Part shown: one piece after another, positions 9,605 to 17,712 of the stretch
Layout: every line of letters begins with the position of its first letter
How positions within the stretch are numbered: position 1 is the first letter of the stretch
Origin: Haloferula helveola
Lineage (GTDB): Bacteria; Verrucomicrobiota; Verrucomicrobiia; Verrucomicrobiales; Akkermansiaceae
DNA: 64,000 nucleotides
NCBI RefSeq assembly: GCF_037076345.1
Contig: NZ_AP024702.1
Span: forward strand, 5,580,001 to 5,644,000
Direction of reading: 5' to 3'
Translations under genes and position numbers: made by a program
The notes under the pieces: generated by a model
The model's database searches: none
What the model was told of the DNA's origin: nothing
What the model saw: the letters and a program-made list of their open reading frames with translations, nothing else

Positions 9605-10148
9605 GGGTGAGGGAGAGGTGGGACAGCAGTGCTAAAATTTAAGTAAAACTAGCCAAATGGGAAGAAATTTTTAGAAATATGAAGTTTCTTTGATGAAATT
9701 CGGCCGATGCCCGCTGGTTCCCCCCAGAATTTTGCGGGCATCGGCCGATTCACTGAACACGATAGCCTCCAGTGGACGGCAACCGATGTTGAAAACAGGA
9801 AAGAGTCCGGTCGGGTCGGCCCGTCCCCCGACGGGCTTCGACCTCTCCGGCAGCGATCGACTCGGCATGGCGGCGGCCACCGGACGTTTCAGGCCCCCCG
9901 ACCCGATACGCACGGAATCCGACGCGGTTCCCCCCAGGAAAACCGAGCGATCTGCAGTGGAATGTCCGGAACCGGGCGCCGATCCCCCGCACTCCCCCCG
10001 AAGTGCTGGTGATTGACTTTTCGCAGTTTGCGATTGTTCCGATCATCACCCTTCCAATCGCGCCTGAATTTACTGATTTCCAAAATTCCTGAAAAACTTC
10101 ATCTTATTCGGGAATTCGGCGTTCTCCCGAGCTTCCGGCGCTGTCGAC
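9605..10148. other. 544-base divergent intergenic region
   Basis: This lies between the haemagglutinin-like gene (leftward) and the CHAT gene (rightward). It has an AT-rich stretch (about 9630-9700) likely to carry the leftward promoter, a perfect inverted repeat (separate entry), and a second AT-rich stretch (about 10060-10115) before the CHAT gene. The 12-base string GGTTCCCCCCAG occurs twice, at 9716-9727 and 9926-9937. Short open frames exist on both strands but none has a protein-like composition, so I call no gene here. Confidence 0.6.
9700..9748. repeat. Perfect 15-bp inverted repeat with 19-base spacer
   Basis: The left arm TCGGCCGATGCCCGC (9700-9714) and right arm GCGGGCATCGGCCGA (9734-9748) are exact reverse complements. 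It can form a strong GC-rich hairpin. No gene reads into it: the left gene starts at 9604 and reads away, and the right gene starts at 10149. A simple terminator is therefore unlikely. It could be an operator-like cruciform, a small repeat element, or the core of an unannotated RNA. Confidence 0.75.
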
Positions 10149-12806
10149 ATGCGGTTCCTTATCCTGATTCTCCTGCTTGCGGGCCCGTTGGCCGCTCTGG
10201 ATCTCTCGGATCCGGTCGCTGCGGAGGCGGAACTGGAGGACCTCGTGGAGGAGTGGCGCGACGCCTGGGCCACCAATCCCGACGCCGAAACCGGGCAGGC
10301 GCTCGGCTCCACCCTTCACGCGCTCGGAATCGTCGAGCGCCAACTGGGGATGCCCGCGGATGCCGTGGCCCACTTGGAAGAGGCATGTGCGCTCCTGGAA
10401 ATTCATGGGCCGGAGCTGTTGGCCGACGCTCGCGAAGCGCTTGCCATCGCCCTTCAGGACGAGGGTGAGGTGATCCGCTCCGAAGCCGTCCTTCGCGAGG
10501 TGCTCGCCGAGCGGCGCAGACACCCCGACAATCGGGCCTCACTCGCCGCGACCCTCGACCACCTGGCCCTCAATCTTCTGGTACAGGGCGAATATCCGGA
10601 GGGGGGAGCGCTCCTTGAAGAAGCGCTTGAGCTACTTCCCAAATCCGACCTCGCCGGACGAGCCAGGTTGCTCGGCCACCTCGGCCGCCTCCAACACAAT
10701 CTTGGCAGCCACGCGAAGGCGGTGTCGACATTCCGCAGCGCCCTTGATCTTGAATTCTCCGACCCCGAACTGAGGTTCTCCCTGCGCAGCCAGCAAGCGC
10801 TCGCCAAGTTCCGCCTCGGGCGGGTCGACGAAGCGATTGCGGAGAGCGAGGCGATCGCCAAGGAAGCGCGAGAGCTGCTGGAAGACCGGCCATTACTCGC
10901 CGCTCCCTATCAGAACAACTTCGGAGCCTTGTCCCTCGCCCTCGGCTTTCCGGAAGCCGCGATCGCTTCCTTCACCCATGCCAAGGAGATGCTGCAAGCG
11001 AGCCTCGGCACGGACCATCCCGGCCTGATCGGCGTTCACAACAATCTCGGAGTTGCATTCCAGAAGACCGGCCAGTTCGAAGAAGCGCGGGCCGAACTCG
11101 AGATCGCCGCCGAACTGCAGCACAGATACCTTCCGCCCACTCACCTGAGAGCGGCGGAGATCGAAAGGAACCTCGCCATCAACGCGCTGCTCGAAGGTTC
11201 ACCGGACGCCCCGGAACTTGCCCGGGCCGCCACAAAAACCGGCCTCGCGATTCTGAACCGGCTGATTGAATCCGGAAGCGAACGGGAGCGCCTCAACTTC
11301 CTTGAGCGATTCGACCTCGTCTCCCTGCCGTGTGCGATCGGAGACCCCGAAGCGATCGCGAATCTCCTGCTCGCTAGTAAAGCCAGGCTCCTTGACGCGA
11401 TGATCTCAACCGTCGAGCAAACGACGACTCCGACTTGGACCGATATTCGCGACCAACTTCCGCCCGACACTGCTTTTGTCGACTTTTGCCGCTACAGTGA
11501 CTTCGGAGAAGATGCCACAACCCGCTACGGAGCGATCCTCCTGACACCCCATCAGTCTCCGCGGTGGATCGAACTCGGCACAGCGGATGACCTGCACCGC
11601 TGGCTTGACGCCTTCCGAAGGCGAATCAACTGGAACTCCGCCATCCTTGCCGGCGAAAGCCCCCCGCCCCCGCCACTCAAGATGGCCGGCGTTCTGAAAT
11701 CCATGCACCGGAGGTTCTGGGCTCCGATCGAGCAGGCACTCCCGGCCGGGACCGAACACCTGGCAATCTCACCTGATGGAGCGGTCCACTTCATTCCATT
11801 CTCGGCATTGGTCGATGAGGACAATCGACTCCTGTGCCGGAAGTATCTCCAGCTGACGCAGGTCACCAGCGGCCGTGATCTTCTCCCGGGTGACAAACTG
11901 GAACCCCTGTCCGAATCACCTTGGGCCGTCCTCACCATTTCCGATTTCCCACGCCCTACCCCTTCCAAGCAGCCCGACCTCCTGATGCAACTCCTCGCGA
12001 GTCTCGAACCCATGCCGGGCACCAAGCAGGAAGCGCGGGCCCTCAAAAAGGAAGCTCCCGGCGAGTCCATCTTCCTCAGCGACTCGGAGGCGACCGAGAT
12101 GGCCATCGCAAAACTGCCAAGCCCGCCAGGCGTACTGCACCTCGGGTGCCACGCCTTCTACCTGGGCAACGGCGCCGCAGACTCCGAAGCCCCTCTCGAC
12201 TTCGACGAGAATTCCCAACTCTTCCAGTCCAGCGGGCTGGTTCTGCACCGGGGCGCCCTACACCAAGCCGACGGCCGCCGCTCGAACCCCGGCGACGACC
12301 TGCTCTTTCCCACAGAGATCGCCGCCCTACCTCTCCATGGAACACGGTTGGTCACCCTTTCGTCGTGTGACTCGGGATCCGGAACCCCGATCAACGGAGA
12401 AGGCATTCTCGGACTCAAGAGGGCCTTCGCGATTGCCGGAGCGAGGGAAGTCGCGGTTGCCCTGTGGCCCATCTCCGACCAGTCGACGCCTGAGTTCATG
12501 GAACGCTTCTATCAACTGGCGAGTCGATCGGACCGCCCCGGACAGTCGCTCTGGCAAGCGCAGAGCGAGATGCTGGAACCCGTTGACTCCGACAACTTCG
12601 AGCTCTCGGTTTTGCGTTACGCCCCGTTTGTTTTGACCCAAAATCACCCCCTTCGAACCGGATCAGCCATCGAGCGGGCGGATGACGGCCCCAACTGGTG
12701 GATTCTGGCCGCAGCTCTCCCGCTTCTACTGTTTGCGGCGGCACGCATGCTTGGCAAACGCTCGGAATCCCCGGGATCCCAAAGCCCTGACCGCAGGCCA
12801 GATTAG
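10149..12806 (+). CDS. TPR-CHAT protease-like protein with C-terminal membrane anchor
   Basis: 885 residues. An N-terminal signal peptide or anchor (MRFLILILLLAGPLAAL) precedes TPR repeats from about 40 to 400 (for example ALGSTLHALGIVERQLG, NNLGVAFQKTGQFEEA). A CHAT domain (about 520-840) follows, with the expected His668 in LHLGCHAF and Cys740 in LSSCDSGSG, then the conserved GILGLKRAFAIAGAREV and LWPISDQST segments. A hydrophobic segment at about 856-875 (WWILAAALPLLLFAAARM) and a short basic tail end the protein. CHAT domains are caspase-like cysteine peptidases (separase/gingipain clan); both catalytic residues are present, so it should be active. With a signal sequence and a C-terminal anchor, the peptidase domain probably faces the periplasm. 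It is followed 120 bases later by a sigma factor and a membrane protein gene. Its substrate is unknown. Confidence 0.88.
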   Translation: MRFLILILLLAGPLAALDLSDPVAAEAELEDLVEEWRDAWATNPDAETGQALGSTLHALGIVERQLGMPADAVAHLEEACALLEIHGPELLADAREALAIALQDEGEVIRSEAVLREVLAERRRHPDNRASLAATLDHLALNLLVQGEYPEGGALLEEALELLPKSDLAGRARLLGHLGRLQHNLGSHAKAVSTFRSALDLEFSDPELRFSLRSQQALAKFRLGRVDEAIAESEAIAKEARELLEDRPLLAAPYQNNFGALSLALGFPEAAIASFTHAKEMLQASLGTDHPGLIGVHNNLGVAFQKTGQFEEARAELEIAAELQHRYLPPTHLRAAEIERNLAINALLEGSPDAPELARAATKTGLAILNRLIESGSERERLNFLERFDLVSLPCAIGDPEAIANLLLASKARLLDAMISTVEQTTTPTWTDIRDQLPPDTAFVDFCRYSDFGEDATTRYGAILLTPHQSPRWIELGTADDLHRWLDAFRRRINWNSAILAGESPPPPPLKMAGVLKSMHRRFWAPIEQALPAGTEHLAISPDGAVHFIPFSALVDEDNRLLCRKYLQLTQVTSGRDLLPGDKLEPLSESPWAVLTISDFPRPTPSKQPDLLMQLLASLEPMPGTKQEARALKKEAPGESIFLSDSEATEMAIAKLPSPPGVLHLGCHAFYLGNGAADSEAPLDFDENSQLFQSSGLVLHRGALHQADGRRSNPGDDLLFPTEIAALPLHGTRLVTLSSCDSGSGTPINGEGILGLKRAFAIAGAREVAVALWPISDQSTPEFMERFYQLASRSDRPGQSLWQAQSEMLEPVDSDNFELSVLRYAPFVLTQNHPLRTGSAIERADDGPNWWILAAALPLLLFAAARMLGKRSESPGSQSPDRRPD

Positions 12807-12926
12807 GCTGAATTTTGGTGCTTTCTGGAAAACGTCGCCGAAATTTGAACGAAAGTCCGAGTGTTTAGTCTAAATTGAATACTTGATTTCTCATAATTTT
12901 TAGATTTTCATGGCCGCGTCCCAGCC

Positions 12927-13853
12927 ATGTCCCCCGCTGTCCACCCCAAGCAGTTGGAACGCTGCTGGCAGGCCTGTTGGTCCCGAGCCCGCCGGCCTGT
13001 CGAAGGTGTTCTGATTACCGAGGAAGAAGCATCCCGAATCGCCGAGCAGGCCATTCGGAATGTTTCGCTGGATATGTCCAGCTTCACCAATGAGGCGGAT
13101 TTTACCGCCCGTGCTCTTGAGGAGGCGGGTCAGGCCACCCGGGAACTTGTGGCACAAAAGCGCCGCAAGGACGCCGACCCCCAGCTCCACCATGACCCCG
13201 AAGACCGTCGCTATGACCGGAACTTGGACCTCGACCGGCTCCAAAGGTGCGACGAGGCCCGGGGATTTCAGGACCGCGAATGGAATCACCTTCCGAGCCT
13301 TCTGAAGCCTTTAGCGCTCAGAACCCTGCAGCGAAAGGGCATCAGCGGCCACGATGCCGAGGAGGTCTTCAACGACTCCCTGATGGAACTTGCCCGTGAG
13401 CGAAAGGGCGACCAGCGGGCACCCATCCTTGATCCGACGGTATTCGAGGAGTTGATCCCCCTCCACATGAGAATCGTCGGATTCCGGGCGATCGACTGGC
13501 AGCGGAAGCGCGGTACCCTGAAGAATCGTCCCAATGAAGGGGCCAGCATCGACGCCCTGACCGAGGACGAGGATCGGCCGGTTCAGTTTCGCGATCCGTC
13601 CGCAGATCCGGACAACCCGACTTTTGAGAACATCTACGCCGAATGCCGCGAGGCTCTCTCCCCGACCGAATGGGAGCTCATCTACACGGTCTACGTTGCT
13701 CAAACCGCGACGATTCAGGAGCTGATTGGCGACGCCAGCTTCTGCGCCCGCCACGGCCTCAAGTCCAAGGCCTCAGCCTCGACCAAGCGTCGGGTCCTCA
13801 ATGAGCAGCTCCAGGCCGCTTTGGAAAAAATTCGGAAAACTCTGATTAATTGA
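12927..13853 (+). CDS. ECF-like RNA polymerase sigma factor with long N-terminal extension
   Basis: 308 residues. A sigma region 2-like part (about 125-215) includes GHDAEEVFNDSLMELARE and RAIDWQRKR, the region that melts the -10 element. A region 4-like helix-turn-helix follows (about 235-305: LSPTEWELIYTVYVAQTATIQELIG, ending in an ALEKIRKTL helix). Typical ECF sigma factors are about 170-200 residues; the extra 110 residues here form a charged N-terminal extension beginning with a WQACWSRARR segment and then helical. The upstream 120 bases are AT-rich and could hold a promoter. It is followed 36 bases later by a membrane protein gene, the usual position of an anti-sigma factor. The near-downstream position relative to the CHAT gene suggests a shared pathway. 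Confidence 0.8.
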   Translation: MSPAVHPKQLERCWQACWSRARRPVEGVLITEEEASRIAEQAIRNVSLDMSSFTNEADFTARALEEAGQATRELVAQKRRKDADPQLHHDPEDRRYDRNLDLDRLQRCDEARGFQDREWNHLPSLLKPLALRTLQRKGISGHDAEEVFNDSLMELARERKGDQRAPILDPTVFEELIPLHMRIVGFRAIDWQRKRGTLKNRPNEGASIDALTEDEDRPVQFRDPSADPDNPTFENIYAECREALSPTEWELIYTVYVAQTATIQELIGDASFCARHGLKSKASASTKRRVLNEQLQAALEKIRKTLIN

Positions 13854-13889
13854 AAACGAGGCCTGATCATTACGATTGGGAAGATAGCC

Positions 13890-14477
13890 ATGGAAATTGA
13901 AGTTCCACCCCACTTGGAGAAAACGCGGCAAATGCTTGCCGGCAGTTTGCGCCTTAGGGCCTCCGAACCCGCCCCCGCTGTCCCCTCCGGACTCCTCGAC
14001 GATCTGAATCAGCGATTTTCCACCCGCAAGATCGTGATCGAAGCCCCCCGCCAGTTCACGCTGTTCCGCCGTCTGCGGAGCATGCTCGAAACGCCTGCTT
14101 TCGGCATGGCGGCCGCCATCATTCTTGTCCTTGCCATCGCCGGCCCGACTTTGCGTCAGATGGGCGGCGGTGACTCCCACTCCTTCCGGGGCACTCCGGG
14201 TTCAGTTGAAGCCCCTGTTCGGATCGTCCTCATCGACGGACCGGCGGAACTTCCCAACTTCCTGAAAAGCTCGACCGACATCGAGCCCGGCTCGCTGATC
14301 TCCGTTGGCGACTACGGTGCGGCCATGAGCCTCGAAGGCCCGAAGGTGATTCTCGACTTCAAGCACTCCATCATCCGCAGCCACAGCGAGAACGGAGAAG
14401 TCGTCTATTCCGACACGATTCCCGAATCGCTGGCCATGCTCGCGGACGCGATCAGCGAGGCCGTGCTACACCTCTGA
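13890..14477 (+). CDS. Single-pass membrane protein, possible anti-sigma partner
   Basis: 195 residues. An N-terminal soluble part (1-65) containing helical segments such as HLEKTRQMLAGSLRLRA is followed by one transmembrane segment (about 72-90, MAAAIILVLAIAGPTL) and an extracytoplasmic part of about 100 residues. It has no zinc-finger HxxxCxxC motif, so it is not a classic ZAS anti-sigma factor. The call rests on topology and on its place directly behind the sigma gene. The outer domain ends with a helix (PESLAMLADAISEAVLHL). I do not recognise the family. Confidence 0.55.
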   Translation: MEIEVPPHLEKTRQMLAGSLRLRASEPAPAVPSGLLDDLNQRFSTRKIVIEAPRQFTLFRRLRSMLETPAFGMAAAIILVLAIAGPTLRQMGGGDSHSFRGTPGSVEAPVRIVLIDGPAELPNFLKSSTDIEPGSLISVGDYGAAMSLEGPKVILDFKHSIIRSHSENGEVVYSDTIPESLAMLADAISEAVLHL

Positions 14478-14531
14478 TTCAGCCGCGAATCCGCGTTGGA
14501 CCTCAGGCAAGACGCCGTGCAAATTCGGTGC

Positions 14532-15389
14532 ATGCCGCGACTCGCCCTGCTTCAATCGAAAGGCTTCCCGAGCAAACGGGAAGCCTTTTCGCATCACGAA
14601 ACACTGATCCGTGATGCCGCTGCGCAAGGAGCCCAGATCATTGTGACCCAGGAGCTCTTCCTGACGCCCTACTTCTGCATCACAGAGGATCCGTCCCTGT
14701 TCGATCTCGCCGATCCGATCCCATGCGAGACCACGGACCAGCTCGGGAAGCTCGCCGGCGAACTCGGAGTCGTCATCGTCTCGTCTCTGTTCGAGCAGCG
14801 GGGTCCGGGGCTGTTCCACAACACCGCCGTCGTTCACGACGCCGACGGCCGTATGCTCGGCCAATACCGCAAGAGCCACATCCCGCAGGATCCGGGATTC
14901 GAGGAAAAGTTCTACTTCACGCCGGGCGACACCGACTGGCCGGTTTGGGAAACCCGGTTCGGCAAGATCGGTGTGCTCATCTGTTGGGACCAATGGTATC
15001 CGGAAGCGGCCAGACTGATGGCTCTTGGTGGAGCCGAGATTCTTCTCTACCCCACTGCGATCGGTTGGCTGCCATCCGAAAAGGAAGCGCTCGGAGCCGC
15101 CCAGCACTCTGCATGGGAAACCGTGCAACGCGGTCACGCGGTGGCCAACGGCTGCTTCCTCGCTGCGGTAAATCGTGTCGGGACCGAGGGCGAAACCGAG
15201 TTCTGGGGACAATCGTTTGTCGCCAACCCTTACGGAGAACTCGTCGCCAAGGCGTCCTCCGATCAGGAGGAGATTCTGATTCACGACCTCGATCTCGGAC
15301 AGGTGGAGGACTTTCGCCGCATCTGGCCGTTCTTCAGGGACCGCCGGATCGATGCTTACGGCGATCTGACGAAACGCTGGAGGCACTGA
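14532..15389 (+). CDS. aguB: N-carbamoylputrescine amidase
   Basis: A 285-residue nitrilase-superfamily enzyme that hydrolyses N-carbamoylputrescine to putrescine, CO2 and ammonia, the last step of the agmatine route. The Glu-Lys-Cys triad is visible: E41 in VTQELFLTPYF, K114 in YRKSHIP and C151 in LICWDQWYPE. LTPYF and the HIPQDPGF-EKFYFTPGD segment are typical of AguB rather than of general nitrilases. I chose the ATG at 14532 because it starts the conserved first strand (MPRLALLQ); the frame extends to 14496 but those residues look non-coding. The partner enzyme AguA lies at 17713, so both agmatine-to-putrescine steps are here although not adjacent. No arginine decarboxylase is in the window. 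Confidence 0.93.
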   Translation: MPRLALLQSKGFPSKREAFSHHETLIRDAAAQGAQIIVTQELFLTPYFCITEDPSLFDLADPIPCETTDQLGKLAGELGVVIVSSLFEQRGPGLFHNTAVVHDADGRMLGQYRKSHIPQDPGFEEKFYFTPGDTDWPVWETRFGKIGVLICWDQWYPEAARLMALGGAEILLYPTAIGWLPSEKEALGAAQHSAWETVQRGHAVANGCFLAAVNRVGTEGETEFWGQSFVANPYGELVAKASSDQEEILIHDLDLGQVEDFRRIWPFFRDRRIDAYGDLTKRWRH

Positions 15390-15435
15390 GCCGAGTTTCG
15401 GCCCACCCCTCGTCCCGGAGCCCGCTTCCATCCAA

Positions 15436-16398
15436 TTGCTCGTGCCCGCCTTCTTTCTCATTCTGGCGTGCGCCCTCTGGGGCCTCAGCTTTCCGGTCAT
15501 CAAGGCCATCCAGTTTGAGCAGGCGACGCGGATGGACGATGCCGGCTCGGCCTTTCTCGCCGCTTGGCTACAGGTCGCACGTTTCCTCGTCGCGGGACTC
15601 CTGCTCCTGCCTTTCGTCCTGCGGATGCCGAAAGTCTCCTCCGCCGAACTTCGGCAAGGCATCCTACTGGGGTTCTGGGGCGGCCTCGGAATGGTGCTCC
15701 AAGCTTGGGGACTGACCCGGACCGACGCATCGACTTCGGCCTTCCTGACGCAAGCCTACTGCGTGATCCTGCCACTGATCGCCTGCCTGAAGTTCAGGCG
15801 TACGCCGGCAGGAAGAACCCTTCTCGCCACCCTACTCGTAGTCGCCGGAGGTGCGATTCTGGCGGGACTGAAGCCCGACCAACTGAAGCTGGGCCCGGGT
15901 GAAACCGCGACTCTGCTGGCGGCATTCGCCTTCACCTTCCAGATCCTGACACTCGACCATCCACGATTCGCGACGAATCGTGGCCGACCGGTCACTCTCG
16001 TCATGTGCCTTGCCATCGCGGTGATCTTTCTCCCGGTCGTCTGGTTCACGGCGCCCACCCCGGGAGCCATCATTACCGCGGGCGCCTCATGGCCTGCCGC
16101 AACCATGGTGGTGGCTCTGGCCGTATTTTGTTCGATCGGAGCCTTCCTGCTGATGAACACCTGGCAGCGACGCGTGAGCGCGACCGAAGCAGGGCTCATC
16201 TACACGACCGAGCCGGTCTTTGCAGCAGCCTACGCCATCTTCCTGCCCGCTCCGCTCGCCGCCATGGCTGGCATTGAATACGGCAATGAAACGATCACCC
16301 TCCAAATGCTGACCGGCGGCGGATTAATCGTGATCGCCAACGTCCTGATGCAGTGGAAAGCGCGTCCGCACAAGCCAGCGGTCGCTCCTGCCCCTTAG
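15436..16398 (+). CDS. EamA/DMT-superfamily permease
   Basis: 320 residues, with about ten hydrophobic segments arranged as two EamA repeats. The N-terminal signature FFLILACALWGLSFPVIK is typical of drug/metabolite transporters, as is the second-repeat ALAVFCSIGAFLLMNTWQRRVSATEAGLIYTTEPVFAA. Members export amino acids, metabolites or drugs. It lies 46 bases behind aguB and between the two agmatine-pathway genes, so polyamine or precursor export is a reasonable guess but no more. The start is a TTG at 15436; a GTG at 15442 is an alternative. It converges with the phosphoesterase gene, with 10 bases between stops. Confidence 0.85.
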   Translation: MLVPAFFLILACALWGLSFPVIKAIQFEQATRMDDAGSAFLAAWLQVARFLVAGLLLLPFVLRMPKVSSAELRQGILLGFWGGLGMVLQAWGLTRTDASTSAFLTQAYCVILPLIACLKFRRTPAGRTLLATLLVVAGGAILAGLKPDQLKLGPGETATLLAAFAFTFQILTLDHPRFATNRGRPVTLVMCLAIAVIFLPVVWFTAPTPGAIITAGASWPAATMVVALAVFCSIGAFLLMNTWQRRVSATEAGLIYTTEPVFAAAYAIFLPAPLAAMAGIEYGNETITLQMLTGGGLIVIANVLMQWKARPHKPAVAPAP

Positions 16399-16408
16399 CC
16401 CATCGACT

Positions 16409-17593
16409 TCACCGAAGCGGTTTGAACGAAGCGTTCTGCAGTTCTTCGCCGTTAAGCCCTTTGACCACTAGACTGAGGGACTTGCCGTCGGCCTTCCCCT
16501 CGATCCAAGTGGCCCGGTCCGGCTGCGGACCTCCACCGGTGAGCTGGGCATAGGGAAAGTCATCGTTCCCGGGCATCCACGCTACCTGGTGGGTGTGCCC
16601 CGACACCACGACCTGGGCACCCCACTTCACCAATGCATCGTGCCAAAGATCGCGGCTGAATTTACTATAGTAATCGTAGCTTCCGTTTCCGTAGGCAGAA
16701 CGCTCAATCACACGTTCGGTCGTCCATCGAAGCGGAATGTGGCAGAACACCACCCGATAGGGAGCCTCCCTGAACCCGGGGCTGGCGGTCACCTCCTCGA
16801 GCCAGGCGGCCTGCTCCTCCCGAAGCCTCTCGAAGGCCACTCGCCCGCCAAAACTCGGGTGCGCATCCGGCTTGTCCTCACCGGTGTGCAGACAGACGGC
16901 GGCTACTGGACCACTACGAAAGGCATAGTAGGGCTTGTTCGCGGGCGTGGCGACAAACTCGGGAACCCGATAGGCCCACCGTCCCCGGACATCGTGGTTC
17001 CCCCAGACCAGCATCAGCGGACGACCTGCGGTGAAGTCCTGACCTGCCGGATCCAACAGTGTCGGCACCAGCCACTCCTCCTTGTGCCAGTCGTTGCAGG
17101 TATCGCCGTTCCAGATCATGAAGTCTCCGCCGGGACTCCCCTCGTGCAGGGCTTTCAGCGTCTCGTGGTTCTCGTGGGTATCGTTCCAGACCACGAACGA
17201 TGTCGAATCCGCGGCAGGGTCGAGCGTGCGAAAGTCCTTCCATTCGCTTTCCTCCGCGCGTTTCCGGTCTGCGGACTCGGTCACGGCGCGGAGCCGATAC
17301 TCCGAACCCGGTTTCCAGCCGTCGATTCTGACCCGCAGGACCTCATTCCCCTGCGGCGTCATGCCGAACGCGTCGGCGGCTGCCGATCCCTTGATGCCTT
17401 CAGGCCCCGTCCACTCGATCCGTCCGAGGCATGAACCGTTTACCGCCCACACGACCTCAACGCCATCCGCCCTCGGAGCCATGATCGTCGCCGCGGTTCT
17501 CGCCAAGCGATCAACGTTCGCCGCAGCCCCTGCTTCAGCGGCACTCGCGACTCCGCTGCCAGCCACCATACCCAAGAATCCCCTTCGCTTCAT
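16409..17593 (-). CDS. Tat-exported metallophosphoesterase with N-terminal Fn3-like domain
   Basis: 394 residues from the ATG at 17593. The start is chosen because it gives a twin-arginine signal, MKRRGFLGMVAGSG, followed by an Ala-rich h-region. A beta-sandwich like that of purple acid phosphatases (about 40-130) precedes a calcineurin-like phosphoesterase. Metal ligands are visible in order: NDTHEN, GDTCND, GNHD, a later CHIPLRW and GHTH. Exported members of this superfamily hydrolyse phosphomonoesters or diesters, for phosphate scavenging or wall and nucleotide turnover; the substrate cannot be read from the sequence. The frame runs on upstream to 17827 but that part overlaps the aguA promoter region and looks non-coding. 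It is divergent from aguA. Confidence 0.88.
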   Translation of the reverse strand: MKRRGFLGMVAGSGVASAAEAGAAANVDRLARTAATIMAPRADGVEVVWAVNGSCLGRIEWTGPEGIKGSAAADAFGMTPQGNEVLRVRIDGWKPGSEYRLRAVTESADRKRAEESEWKDFRTLDPAADSTSFVVWNDTHENHETLKALHEGSPGGDFMIWNGDTCNDWHKEEWLVPTLLDPAGQDFTAGRPLMLVWGNHDVRGRWAYRVPEFVATPANKPYYAFRSGPVAAVCLHTGEDKPDAHPSFGGRVAFERLREEQAAWLEEVTASPGFREAPYRVVFCHIPLRWTTERVIERSAYGNGSYDYYSKFSRDLWHDALVKWGAQVVVSGHTHQVAWMPGNDDFPYAQLTGGGPQPDRATWIEGKADGKSLSLVVKGLNGEELQNASFKPLR

Positions 17594-17712
17594 GGCAGAG
17601 CCATACGCCCGAATCCGTCGTGTTCTGAGCAAATTCGAGAGGTTTCCCGTCATTTCCATGATTTCATGCTCCCGATTCGACAATCCGAGTCCCAGTGAAG
17701 AAAGTCGCGCCG

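Noticed and set aside
9690-10016. Open frame of 108 codons on the plus strand in the haemagglutinin/CHAT spacer, with others on both strands
   Set aside because: Composition is Arg/Pro/Ser-rich as expected for GC-rich non-coding DNA, frames overlap on both strands, and no conserved-looking segment is present.
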